Shown here: in pieces, positions 34,986-43,318 of the stretch | Layout of the letters: each line of letters opens with the position of its first letter | Position numbering within the stretch: position 1 is the stretch's first letter | NCBI GenBank assembly: GCA_947502645.1 | Contig: CANNAD010000001.1 | Span: 372,001-436,000, forward strand | Source: an uncultured Micrococcaceae bacterium | GTDB lineage: Bacteria > Actinomycetota > Actinomycetes > Actinomycetales > Micrococcaceae | Length of the DNA stretch: 64,000 nt | Reading direction: 5' to 3' | Translations under genes and position numbers: made by a program | The notes under the pieces: model-generated | Databases searched by the model: none | Told to the model about the DNA's origin: nothing | Seen by the model: only the letters and a program-made list of their open reading frames with translations

Positions 34986-35078
34986 CCGAATCCAGCAACT
35001 TTCGGTCCGGTGACGCTGCAACTAGCGGCGTGTTGGGTGGGACACGCCGCCGTGGTCGCGCGCAGTTGCTGGATTCGG
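34986..35078. repeat. Nested inverted repeat between convergent genes
   Basis: The outer arms are a perfect 15-bp inverted repeat (ccgaatccagcaact at 34986-35000, agttgctggattcgg at 35064-35078). Inside is a second, 9-bp one (gcggcgtgt at 35025-35033, acacgccgc at 35042-35050). No T-run follows on either strand. It may act as a bidirectional terminator or be a REP-like dispersed repeat. Confidence 0.7.
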
Positions 35079-35086
35079 CCGAGGGG

Positions 35087-36466
35087 CTACACCGGGATGC
35101 TCACCCGCTCCTCAACACGGAAGTCCGAGTGCCGTCGCTGCAGCATGCCGCCGGGGCCGCGAACGGTGACGGCGCCGTCGTCGTCGAACTCGTAGTGCAT
35201 GGTCTCGCCGCGACCGCCAAACCCGCTGGGCTCCAGCGAGCGCAGCGTGGCCTCATCCACATACTCGAGCTCAGTCACGCCGTCGACGTCGATTCCCATG
35301 GCCGCCGGTGAAAGTTCCACCAGTTTCCCACCCAGTTCGACGACGTCGCCCACGCCCCAGAGGGAAGCGAACCGGCCCGTGAAGCGGCTGAGGTCGGTGC
35401 CTTCGGGAGCGGTCGACGTCGGTTCCGCTGTAACCAGCGCGGCCAGGGCGAAAAGTTCGTGCACCCAGGTGTTGGCCGGGCCGTCCAGCGAATTGGTGAG
35501 CACACTGACACAGACGCGTGACTCCGGCTCCACCCATGTGCGGGTGATGTGGCCCGGGTATCCTCCGCCGTGCCCGAAGACCTGCTTGCCCTGCACTTCG
35601 GCGAGCATGAGACCCAGCCCGTAACCGTGCTTCGCGCCGGATGCAGGCCATACCGGGTGCTGCATGCGCCGCTTGGAACGATCCGTGAGTAGCGTTTCGT
35701 CGCCCGGGAGGTGCGCTGAGAAGTAGGTGACGAGATCCGAAGCCGTGGAGTAAAACCCCGTGGCTGCGGCCATCGAGTGGGTGTCGATGTGGTCAATGGT
35801 GCTGCGCTCAGGCGCGTAGGTCAGTGCGGAGTAGCCGCGCGCGAGCTCGGCCTCCCGTGTGGGGTCCAGCTCCGGGCCCGTGTTCCGCAGCCCAAGGCGG
35901 TTCACAATGTTCTCGGTGACGTACGCGGCGTAGTCCTGCCCGGACGCCGCTTCAATCACCAGACCCAGCAGCGAGTAGCCAACATTGGAGTACTTGAGGT
36001 GGGCGCCGGGCTCGTTGCGCTTCCCTGTTCTGGACATCTCGATCAGTTCGTCCCTGGAGGGGAACTTTCGCGACAGGATCCAGAAGTCCGAGTCGTCGCC
36101 GTCGCGCGTGATCCCCGAAGAGTGTGACAGGAGTTCGGCCACACTGACGTCGGCCATCTCGGTTCCTGCAAGTTCGGGAACGTGCTGTTCGATGGGATCA
36201 TCCAGGCGCACTGTGCCCTGCTCCACCAGCTGCATGATCGCCGTACCAGTGAACGTCTTGGAGTGGGAGGCCACCCGGAAAAGGGTGTCATCGGTCATCG
36301 GCTTTTCACCGGCAATATCAGCAAAACCTCCGCTGAAGGAACCAAGGAGTTTCCCGTCCACGGCTACCGCAACCTGAAACCCCGGCATCCGCTGATGCTG
36401 CCGCTGGAACTCCAGCAGTTTCGGTGCATAGTCGAGAACTTCACTCCAGATTGCGGCGGTTTCCAT
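35087..36466 (-). CDS. Serine beta-lactamase-like protein / D-aminopeptidase type (class C fold)
   Basis: A 459-residue beta-lactamase-family hydrolase. The active-site SxxK is in VASHSKTFTG (near residue 68), Y-x-N in KYSNVGYS, and an HGG triad in FGHGGGYPGH. A C-terminal beta-barrel extension (about 365-459) suggests an esterase or peptidase rather than an antibiotic-resistance enzyme. No signal peptide is obvious, so it is probably cytoplasmic. It is divergent from the oligopeptidase gene. Confidence 0.85.
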   Translation of the reverse strand: METAAIWSEVLDYAPKLLEFQRQHQRMPGFQVAVAVDGKLLGSFSGGFADIAGEKPMTDDTLFRVASHSKTFTGTAIMQLVEQGTVRLDDPIEQHVPELAGTEMADVSVAELLSHSSGITRDGDDSDFWILSRKFPSRDELIEMSRTGKRNEPGAHLKYSNVGYSLLGLVIEAASGQDYAAYVTENIVNRLGLRNTGPELDPTREAELARGYSALTYAPERSTIDHIDTHSMAAATGFYSTASDLVTYFSAHLPGDETLLTDRSKRRMQHPVWPASGAKHGYGLGLMLAEVQGKQVFGHGGGYPGHITRTWVEPESRVCVSVLTNSLDGPANTWVHELFALAALVTAEPTSTAPEGTDLSRFTGRFASLWGVGDVVELGGKLVELSPAAMGIDVDGVTELEYVDEATLRSLEPSGFGGRGETMHYEFDDDGAVTVRGPGGMLQRRHSDFRVEERVSIPV

Positions 36467-36541
36467 GGATTCACTTTCACTCTCGGCGTTATTTCAGCTG
36501 TGGGACATCAAACTGTCATGGCCACTCTATATATTGGGGGC

Positions 36542-38704
36542 ATGACTTCCACCACACTGCCATCCGCTGCCCAGATTCCCCCACCCGCACGAAAAGAACC
36601 CCTGGAGCGCACCCGTCACGGAGATACCGTCGTTGATGACTATGAGTGGCTGCGAAACAAGGAAAGCCCGGAGGTTGTCCAGTACCTCAAAACGGAGAAC
36701 GAGTACACGGACGCGGTGACCGCTGATCAGGAGGAGCTCCGTCAGCAGATCTTCAACGAGATCAAGGACCGCACCCAGGAAACGGACCTTTCAGTCCCCA
36801 GCCGCAAGGCTGGCTGGTGGTACTACGGGCGCACCGAAGAGGGCAAGCAGTACGGGATCAATTGTCGGGTAGCTGCCCTGGATACCGGCGATCCGGCAGC
36901 AGACTGGACGCCACCGGTGATTGAGCCAGGCCAGCCCGTGCCAGGCGAGCAGATACTCCTTGACGGTAACGCGGAGGCCGAGGGCAAGCCGTTCTTCTCG
37001 CTCGGCGGGCTTGCTGTCACCGAGGACGGCAATCTGCTGGCGTACGCCCAGGACAACGCAGGGGACGAGCGTTTCACACTGCGTTTCAAGAATCTGCAGA
37101 CCGGGGACCTGCTGGAGGACACCATCGAGGGAGTGTTCTACGGGCTGGCTTTTTCACCGGATGGCCGCCGTATTTTCTACACGGTCGTCGATGATTCCTG
37201 GCGTCCATACCAGGTCCGCTCGCACGTCCTCGGGACGGATGCGAGTGAGGACGTGGTCGTGTACCAGGAGGACGACGTCGCCATGTGGACCGGCTTCGAA
37301 CTCTCGGCCGACCGCCAGCAGCTGGTGATCGTCATAGGCTGCTCCGAATACAGTGAGTGCCGTGTACTGGACCTGACGGATCCCAACGCCATGCTGCTGA
37401 CCCTGCTGTCGCGTGACGCGCGAGTCCTCTACGAGGCGGATCCGCTGACCATCGACGGCCGGCGCCACTACCTGTTGACCCACAACCACAATGCTGTGAA
37501 CTCGATGGTCTCCCTGGTGGATGAATCCGAGTTCGGAAAACCGCTGGCTGAGCAGGTCTGGCGTACGGTGATGGCGCACGACGACGCCGTGAAGGTCAAC
37601 GGCACGGCCGTCACCTCCACGCATGTTGCGGTGTCGGTTCGCCGGGACACTCTGGAACGGGTGCAGGTACTCCCCCTGGATGGCCTTGGCACGGATGCCC
37701 AATCATTGCCCGCGGAACCGGATTTCGACGAGGAGCTGTATACCGCGAATCTGGCGGACGCGGAGTTCGATTCGCCGGTCATCAGGCTCAGCTACACCTC
37801 GTTCTTCACCCCGCCGCGCGTCTATGACTATGTGCTGGCCACCGGTGAATTGGCACTGCGGAAAGAGACTGAAGTCCGCGGCGGCTACCGATCCGAGGAC
37901 TACGTGGCCGAGAGGCAATGGGCCACGGCTGCGGATGGCACGCGGATCCCGCTGTCCGTCCTGCGCAGGGCAGATCTCGCAAAAGACGCAACGAATCCGG
38001 GCTTGGTCTACGGATACGGCAGCTATGAGATCTCCATGGACCCCGCATTCGGGATCCCCCGGCTCTCGCTGCTGGACCGCGGTTTCGTCTTTGTCATCGC
38101 GCATATCCGCGGCGGCGGAGAAATGGGCCGCAGCTGGTACGACGCCGGGAAGAAGCTCAACAAGAAGAACACGTTCACGGACTTTGTGGATGCCACCACC
38201 TGGCTGGCTGAATCAGGCTGGGTTGATCCGAACCGCATTGCAGCCATGGGTGGTTCCGCTGGCGGTCTGCTGATGGGCGCCGTCGTCAATCTGGCCCCCG
38301 AGAAGTACCGGGCGATCGTGGCGCAGGTGCCGTTCGTTGACGCCCTCACCACCATCCTGGACCCGGACCTGCCGCTCTCCGCCCTGGAATGGGAAGAGTG
38401 GGGAAACCCGATCACGGATCCAGCGGTGTACCAGTACATGAAGGACTACACACCGTACGAGAACATCCGGGCCGTGGACTATCCGCGGATCGCCGCAGTG
38501 ACTAGCTTCAACGACACCCGCGTCTTCTACGTGGAACCAGCCAAATGGGTGGCTCGCCTGCGCGAAGTCGCCACTGGTTCAGAGCCCATCGTCCTCAAGA
38601 CCGAGATGGACGGCGGACACGGCGGGGCTTCGGGACGCTATGAGAAGTGGAAGGACGTCGCTTGGGACTACGCGTTCATTGCCGACGCCGTCAACGCACG
38701 ATAG
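36542..38704 (+). CDS. ptrB: S9A prolyl-oligopeptidase-family peptidase (oligopeptidase B-like)
   Basis: A 720-residue cytosolic serine peptidase. An N-terminal beta-propeller (about 70-420) gates the alpha/beta-hydrolase domain. The catalytic Ser is S572 in GGSAGG and the His is H693 in DGGHGG. Oligopeptidase B cleaves short peptides after Arg/Lys. The ATG at 36542 is chosen because the family's opening (RTRHGDTVVDDYEWLR) follows; the longer frame upstream is antisense to the beta-lactamase gene. The gene is followed by a good terminator. Confidence 0.9.
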   Translation: MTSTTLPSAAQIPPPARKEPLERTRHGDTVVDDYEWLRNKESPEVVQYLKTENEYTDAVTADQEELRQQIFNEIKDRTQETDLSVPSRKAGWWYYGRTEEGKQYGINCRVAALDTGDPAADWTPPVIEPGQPVPGEQILLDGNAEAEGKPFFSLGGLAVTEDGNLLAYAQDNAGDERFTLRFKNLQTGDLLEDTIEGVFYGLAFSPDGRRIFYTVVDDSWRPYQVRSHVLGTDASEDVVVYQEDDVAMWTGFELSADRQQLVIVIGCSEYSECRVLDLTDPNAMLLTLLSRDARVLYEADPLTIDGRRHYLLTHNHNAVNSMVSLVDESEFGKPLAEQVWRTVMAHDDAVKVNGTAVTSTHVAVSVRRDTLERVQVLPLDGLGTDAQSLPAEPDFDEELYTANLADAEFDSPVIRLSYTSFFTPPRVYDYVLATGELALRKETEVRGGYRSEDYVAERQWATAADGTRIPLSVLRRADLAKDATNPGLVYGYGSYEISMDPAFGIPRLSLLDRGFVFVIAHIRGGGEMGRSWYDAGKKLNKKNTFTDFVDATTWLAESGWVDPNRIAAMGGSAGGLLMGAVVNLAPEKYRAIVAQVPFVDALTTILDPDLPLSALEWEEWGNPITDPAVYQYMKDYTPYENIRAVDYPRIAAVTSFNDTRVFYVEPAKWVARLREVATGSEPIVLKTEMDGGHGGASGRYEKWKDVAWDYAFIADAVNAR

Positions 38705-38720
38705 CTTCCCCATGACTACG

Positions 38721-38766
38721 CAGTAGGTGCTCTTCTCGCAACAGCGGAAGGGCACCTACTGTTTTA
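38721..38766 (+). terminator. Intrinsic terminator after the oligopeptidase gene
   Basis: A 10-bp stem cagtaggtgc / gcacctactg, extended inward by ctcttc/ggaag pairing, and followed by tttta. Confidence 0.85.
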
Positions 38767-38831
38767 TGGGCGCCGCGCACGCACGGCACAGGTCATGAAA
38801 GTTGACAGGCACCGTGCTGGGGGTATTACCT

Positions 38832-38845
38832 AATGAACATTCGGT
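38832..38845 (+). promoter_or_regulatory. PaaR-type operator B, upstream of the thioesterase-paaK unit
   Basis: AATGAACATTCGGT keeps one full half-site (TTCGGT) and part of the other of the ACCG-NN-CG-NN-CGGT palindrome. It is the weakest of the five copies, 23 bp before the thioesterase start. Confidence 0.55.
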
Positions 38846-38867
38846 AAATACGCGTGAGAGGGATCAC

Positions 38868-39314
38868 ATGACGGAAACCAGTGTCGACGACGACACTCAG
38901 ACGCCAGGTGTAACAGGCCTGGACCACGCGATCCTGAAAGATGACCACGCGTCCCACTGGATGGGAATCGACGTCGTCGCCCTGGGCGAGGGCACCGCAA
39001 CCATCAGCATGACGCTCCGCCAGGAAATGTTGAACGGTTTCGGCATAGCCCACGGCGGCATGATCTTCGCCTTCGCCGACAGCGCGTTCGCCATGGCATG
39101 CAATCCAGCCGAAGGCTCCGATGACACCATCACCGTGGCTTCCGGCGTCGACATCAACTTCCTCGCTCCAGCCCACCCCGGGCAGCTGCTCACCGCCGTC
39201 GCCACCCGGCGCCAGCAACAGGGCCGGAGCGGAATCTACGACATCCAGATCACCGCCGACAACACTGTCATCGCCGAATTCCGCGGCCGCAGCCGCACCA
39301 TCCCCAAGAAGTAA
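38868..39314 (+). CDS. paaI: PaaI-type hotdog-fold thioesterase
   Basis: A 148-residue hotdog thioesterase with the PaaI signature (RQEMLNGFGIAHGGMIFAFADSAFA; DINFLAPAHPG). It hydrolyses CoA esters that accumulate when phenylacetate breakdown stalls. The ATG at 38868 has gagagg upstream. It heads a unit with paaK 14 bp downstream and is preceded by a PaaR-like site. Confidence 0.9.
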   Translation: MTETSVDDDTQTPGVTGLDHAILKDDHASHWMGIDVVALGEGTATISMTLRQEMLNGFGIAHGGMIFAFADSAFAMACNPAEGSDDTITVASGVDINFLAPAHPGQLLTAVATRRQQQGRSGIYDIQITADNTVIAEFRGRSRTIPKK

Positions 39315-39328
39315 AAGAGGCTCTGAAG

Positions 39329-40651
39329 TTGACTGACAACACGCGCGTCGAACTCGACAATCCGCTCGACATCGAAGAAACCATGAGCCGGGACGAACTG
39401 GAAGCCCTGCAGCTGCAGCGACTCCAGCACACCGTGCAGTACGCGTACGACCGCGTGCCCATGTACACGAAGAAGTTCGACGACGCCGGGGTCAAGCCCA
39501 GCGACCTCAAGAGCCTCCAGGACCTTCAGAAGTTCCCCTACACCACGAAGGAAGACCTCCGGCAGAACTACCCGTTCGGGATGTTCGCGGTGCCGCAGCA
39601 CGAAGTGGCACGAATCCACGCCTCATCGGGAACCACCGGCAAGCCCACCGTCGTCGGTTACACCAAGGGCGACCTTGAGAACTGGGCCACCATGGGCGCA
39701 CGTTCACTCCGCGCCTCCGGCGTAAAGCCAGGCTGGAAGGTGCACAACGCCTACGGTTACGGCCTGTTCACGGGCGGACTCGGGGCGCACTCGGCTGCTG
39801 AAAAGCTCGGTTGCACCGTCATCCCCATGTCCGGCGGCCAAACCCAAAAGCAGCTCCAGCTCATCCAGGATTTCCAGCCCGACGCCATCCTCTGCACACC
39901 CACGTACCTGCTGACCATCATGGACGCCATGATTCAGGCAGGAATGGACCCGCGCGGCACCTCCATCAAGGTAGCTGTTCTGGGTGCCGAACCGTGGACC
40001 GAGGAAATGCGCCGCGAACTCGAGACCGGCATGAACATCGACGCCTGCGACATCTACGGCCTCTCGGAAGTCATGGGGCCAGGCGTTGCCGGAGAGTGCG
40101 TGGACTCAAAGGACGGCTGCACCATCTGGGAAGACCACTTCCGCCCGGAAATCATCGACCCGCTCACCGATGAGGTATTGCCCGACGGCGAACCCGGCGA
40201 GCTGCTGTTCACATCGCTCACCAAAGAAGCAATGCCGATCATCCGCTACCGCACCCGCGACCTGACCAGGCTCCTGCCGGGCTCAACCCGCCCGAGCATG
40301 CGCCGCATGGGCCGCATCAGCGGACGCAGCGACGACATGATCATCCTGCGCGGCGTCAACCTCTTTCCCACCCAGATCGAGGAGATCGCTCTCCGCGTCC
40401 CCGGACTCAGCCCGCACTTCCAGCTGGAACTGACCCGGCCGAACCGCATGGATGAACTGGCGGTGCGCATTGAACGCCGCGAAGAAGCCACGGCGGAGGA
40501 GATTGCAGCCGCGGGTGCCGAACTTCGCCGGCTCATCAAGATCCACATCGGCTCCACCTGCCGGATCGACGTCGTCGAACCCGGAACCCTGGAGCGTTCC
40601 AACGGAAAGCTGCGGCGTATCTACGACCTCCGCGAAAAGCCTACGGTATAG
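39329..40651 (+). CDS. paaK: Phenylacetate-CoA ligase
   Basis: A 440-residue adenylate-forming ligase that activates phenylacetate to phenylacetyl-CoA, the entry step. Visible are the ATP motif ASSGTTGKPTVVGYT near residue 93, YGLSEVMGPG near 245, and RISGRSDDMIILRGVN near 330. TTG start at 39329. It is followed by the tetR gene 34 bp on; length and motifs are those of PaaK. Confidence 0.96.
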   Translation: MTDNTRVELDNPLDIEETMSRDELEALQLQRLQHTVQYAYDRVPMYTKKFDDAGVKPSDLKSLQDLQKFPYTTKEDLRQNYPFGMFAVPQHEVARIHASSGTTGKPTVVGYTKGDLENWATMGARSLRASGVKPGWKVHNAYGYGLFTGGLGAHSAAEKLGCTVIPMSGGQTQKQLQLIQDFQPDAILCTPTYLLTIMDAMIQAGMDPRGTSIKVAVLGAEPWTEEMRRELETGMNIDACDIYGLSEVMGPGVAGECVDSKDGCTIWEDHFRPEIIDPLTDEVLPDGEPGELLFTSLTKEAMPIIRYRTRDLTRLLPGSTRPSMRRMGRISGRSDDMIILRGVNLFPTQIEEIALRVPGLSPHFQLELTRPNRMDELAVRIERREEATAEEIAAAGAELRRLIKIHIGSTCRIDVVEPGTLERSNGKLRRIYDLREKPTV

Positions 40652-40658
40652 GCGGCAG

Positions 40659-40672
40659 ACCGAACGTTCGTG
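40659..40672 (+). promoter_or_regulatory. PaaR-type operator C, upstream of the tetR gene
   Basis: ACCGAACGTTCGTG, with a perfectly symmetric centre CGAACGTTCG, lies in the 34-bp gap between paaK and the tetR start, suggesting autoregulation. Confidence 0.68.
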
Positions 40673-40685
40673 AGAAAATGTTGAG

Positions 40686-41303
40686 ATGACCATCGAAGTG
40701 AGCACATCAGCCATCGCTGGACGTCGGGGGCGCCCCGGCTACGATCAGCAGAGTGTGCTGAACATAGCGGTGGAAGTTTTCAACCGGCACGGCTACGAGG
40801 CAACCTCCATGGGTAACCTAGCGGACACCCTAGGCATCAGTAAGTCCGCGATCTACCACCACGTGCCGTCCAAGGGCGACCTGCTGCGGCTGGCCCTTGA
40901 TCATGCGCTGGGCGGGCTGGAAGCAGTCACTACTGATGCGAAGGCTACATCCGGGCCAGCTGATGCACGGCTCGAGTTTGTTCTTCGGAACACGATCGCG
41001 GTCCTCGTGGACCGCCTCCCCTACGTCACGCTGCTGCTCCGCCTCCGGGGCAACACGGAAGTGGAGCGGGACGCGCTGAAACGCCGTCGGGATTTTGATC
41101 ACCAGGTCGCGGAGTTGGTGCAGCTGGCCAGGGACGAGGGCCAGCTGCGTCGAGACATCGATCCACGCACCACCACCCGGCTCCTGTTCGGCACGATCAA
41201 CTCGATCGTCGAATGGTACAAACCGGGCGGCGCACTGACACCGGACATGCTGGCGGACAACGTCATCACCATCCTGTTCGACGGCCTGCACGGGGAGTCC
41301 TGA
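40686..41303 (+). CDS. paaR: TetR-family repressor, probable PaaR
   Basis: A 205-residue TetR regulator. The N-terminal helix-turn-helix (about 15-65) has NRHGYEATSMGNLADTLGI and SKSAIYHHVPSKGDLL. The C-terminal ligand domain is of the TetR_C_33-like type. Location directly behind paaK, plus the shared palindrome at all paa units and its own start, supports a PaaR role, with phenylacetyl-CoA as the likely inducer. Confidence 0.88.
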   Translation: MTIEVSTSAIAGRRGRPGYDQQSVLNIAVEVFNRHGYEATSMGNLADTLGISKSAIYHHVPSKGDLLRLALDHALGGLEAVTTDAKATSGPADARLEFVLRNTIAVLVDRLPYVTLLLRLRGNTEVERDALKRRRDFDHQVAELVQLARDEGQLRRDIDPRTTTRLLFGTINSIVEWYKPGGALTPDMLADNVITILFDGLHGES

Positions 41304-41327
41304 CAGCGCTTCGTGCGCCCTCTCGGG

Positions 41328-42353
41328 TCACCCCACCGGCTTGAGCGAGCTCACCAGGGAGAAGAGGTCCTTCGGGTCTTCCGGGTCCGCGACGAGGTCG
41401 ATCGAGGACTGCAAATCCGCCGTAGCATCCCGCGCACAGCGGAGCGCGGAGAAGTCTGCGATCGCAAAACCCACGGAGTCGAAGATAGTGATCTCATCCT
41501 CGCTCCGGCGTCCCTCAGCAGCATCCGTGAGCACCTGCCAGAACTCAACAACGGGAAACTCCGGATCCATCTGCTGGATTTCGCCCTCAATGCGGGTCTG
41601 CGGCGGGAACTCGACGAACACGCGCCCCCGATTCAGGATCTCCGAATCCAGCTCGGTCTTGCCCGGGCAATCACCGCCGACAGCGTTGATGTGCACACCC
41701 GGGGCAACGTTTTCCGAGGTCAGCACGGTGTTCTGTGCCTTGTCGGCCGTGCAGGTAGTAATGATGTCGGCACCCGCGACGGCCTCGGCCACGGAGTCCG
41801 CAATGGTGATGGAAAAGCCGAGCGGCTCAAGATTGCGGCGAAGCTTCTCCACAGCCTTCGGATCCACGTCGTACACGCGAAGGTCCTCAATCCCCAAGGC
41901 TGCACGGAATCCCAGGGCCTGAAACTCTGACTGCGAACCAGCACCGATAAGCGCCATGCACTTCGAGTCGGGCCGCGCCAGCACACGGGCCGTCAGCGCC
42001 GAGGTAGCTGCAGTGCGCAAAGCAGTCAGCAGTGTCATCTCCGCGAGGAACACCGGATAGCCGTTGTCGACGTCGGCCAGCACACCGAACGCAGTGACAG
42101 TCTGGAAACCACGGCTGGGGTTGGACGGGTGGCCGTTGACGTACTTGAACGCGTAGGTCACCTGATCGGAGGTTGGCATCAGTTCGATGACGCCGAAGGG
42201 CGTGTGGCTGGCTATCCGCGGAATCTTGTCAAAACTCTGCCACCGCCGGAAGTCATCCTCGAGGTACTCGGTCATCGTGCGGAGGATGGCCTCCACGCCG
42301 TCGCGCTGAATCCAGCGGGCCATGTTCGGCACATCGAGGAACTGCGTCATCAT
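41328..42353 (-). CDS. Ornithine cyclodeaminase family protein
   Basis: A 341-residue mu-crystallin/ornithine-cyclodeaminase-type enzyme. Visible are the Rossmann fold GAGSQSEFQALGFRAALG near residue 137, INAVGGDCPGKTELD with the catalytic-type Asp near 235, and the Lys/Arg substrate region (YAFKYVNGHPSN). True cyclodeaminase makes proline from ornithine; other members reduce ketimines. Start ATG 42353 with a ggagac site. It is divergent from an Lrp-type gene, so amino-acid-responsive. Confidence 0.88.
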   Translation of the reverse strand: MMTQFLDVPNMARWIQRDGVEAILRTMTEYLEDDFRRWQSFDKIPRIASHTPFGVIELMPTSDQVTYAFKYVNGHPSNPSRGFQTVTAFGVLADVDNGYPVFLAEMTLLTALRTAATSALTARVLARPDSKCMALIGAGSQSEFQALGFRAALGIEDLRVYDVDPKAVEKLRRNLEPLGFSITIADSVAEAVAGADIITTCTADKAQNTVLTSENVAPGVHINAVGGDCPGKTELDSEILNRGRVFVEFPPQTRIEGEIQQMDPEFPVVEFWQVLTDAAEGRRSEDEITIFDSVGFAIADFSALRCARDATADLQSSIDLVADPEDPKDLFSLVSSLKPVG

Positions 42354-42528
42354 TGTCTCCTTCTCGGTTGCGGACGGCGTGCCCGCTTGCGAAATCCGCC
42401 CCCGCGAAATTTGCACACATTATGTCTCCGGAAGCCTACAGATTTCATTGTGCTGCCGAAATAACAGAATCACGCGCATTCTGGGCAGAAAGTAGGCAGT
42501 TTGGGCATTTACTAATAGCATTCTGCAC

Positions 42529-42960
42529 ATGCCCCGGCTCACTGATGTGGATAAGCGTCTACTCGCAGCATTACGGACGGACGGCCGTGCACCCATAGCG
42601 GCGTTGGCCGAACAGCTTGGCGTGTCCCGTGCGACCGTCAGCGCGCGCATAGAGAGACTCACCGCCCACGGCGTGATCGTCGGCTTCACCGTGCGCGTGC
42701 GGGATCACGCGGAGGCTTCCCAGATCCGGGCCGTCTCCTTCATCGAGGTAGAGGGCCGCACTACCGACCATGTGATTGGTGAACTGCGGGGCTTCCCGGA
42801 GATCCAGGCGCTGCACACCACCAACGGCGGCTGGGACCTTGTGGCCGAGATTGTCTGCACCGACCTCAGCGAATTCGACGACGTGCTACGCCGGATGCGG
42901 GGCATCCCGGGAGTGGTCAATAGCGAGACAAGTCTGCTGCTGAGTTCGGTGGTACGGTAA
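42529..42960 (+). CDS. Lrp/AsnC-family regulator
   Basis: A 143-residue Lrp-type regulator with a helix-turn-helix at about 18-40 (AALAEQLGVSRATVSARIERL) and an RAM domain from about 65. It is divergent from the cyclodeaminase gene. A short symmetric element (atttc...gaaat, 42442-42462) lies between and could be an operator. Probably responds to an amino acid such as ornithine or arginine. Confidence 0.87.
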   Translation: MPRLTDVDKRLLAALRTDGRAPIAALAEQLGVSRATVSARIERLTAHGVIVGFTVRVRDHAEASQIRAVSFIEVEGRTTDHVIGELRGFPEIQALHTTNGGWDLVAEIVCTDLSEFDDVLRRMRGIPGVVNSETSLLLSSVVR

Positions 42961-42988
42961 CGGGTCTTCTGGGTTATCAGGGCTTCGA

Positions 42989-43304
42989 CTAGGTGAGCTC
43001 GCCGAGTAGCTGGTCCGTCGCGGCGTCGGTCGCACCCTCGAAGTACTGATCCAGGACCTGCCGGAAGACCGGACTTTCCGGCTCTGCACGCAGAAACAAG
43101 GTCATGGATGACTGCAGCTTTTGTGCATCGATGCTGCCTAGCACACCGGTAGCGCTTCGCGTTTCGAGCGAGTTGAGCGCTTCAGCGCACTCGCTCAGGC
43201 GAGGCCCGAGCACGGGATGCTCGGGCCTCGTCCGACAGAGCATGGGCATAGGTGTCACCGCTGTTCTGCGCAGTGACAAACCGTTCCAGGCTAAACGTGC
43301 CCAT
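42989..43304 (-). pseudogene. DUF1810 protein with internal deletion and frameshift
   Basis: From the ATG at 43304 the minus strand reads a normal DUF1810 opening (FSLERFVTAQNSGDTYAHAL), then jumps to the late motif SDEARA. It must shift frame to continue with HPVLGPRLSECAEAL and MTLFLRAE. The middle of the family (about 30-40 residues with its SHWMWFIFPQ-type core) is absent. The frameshift lies inside a 12-bp inverted repeat (43201-43229, gaggcccgagca / tgctcgggcctc). The gene follows paaZ by 14 bp. Confidence 0.82.
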
Positions 43305-43318
43305 GCCTGCTGATGCGT

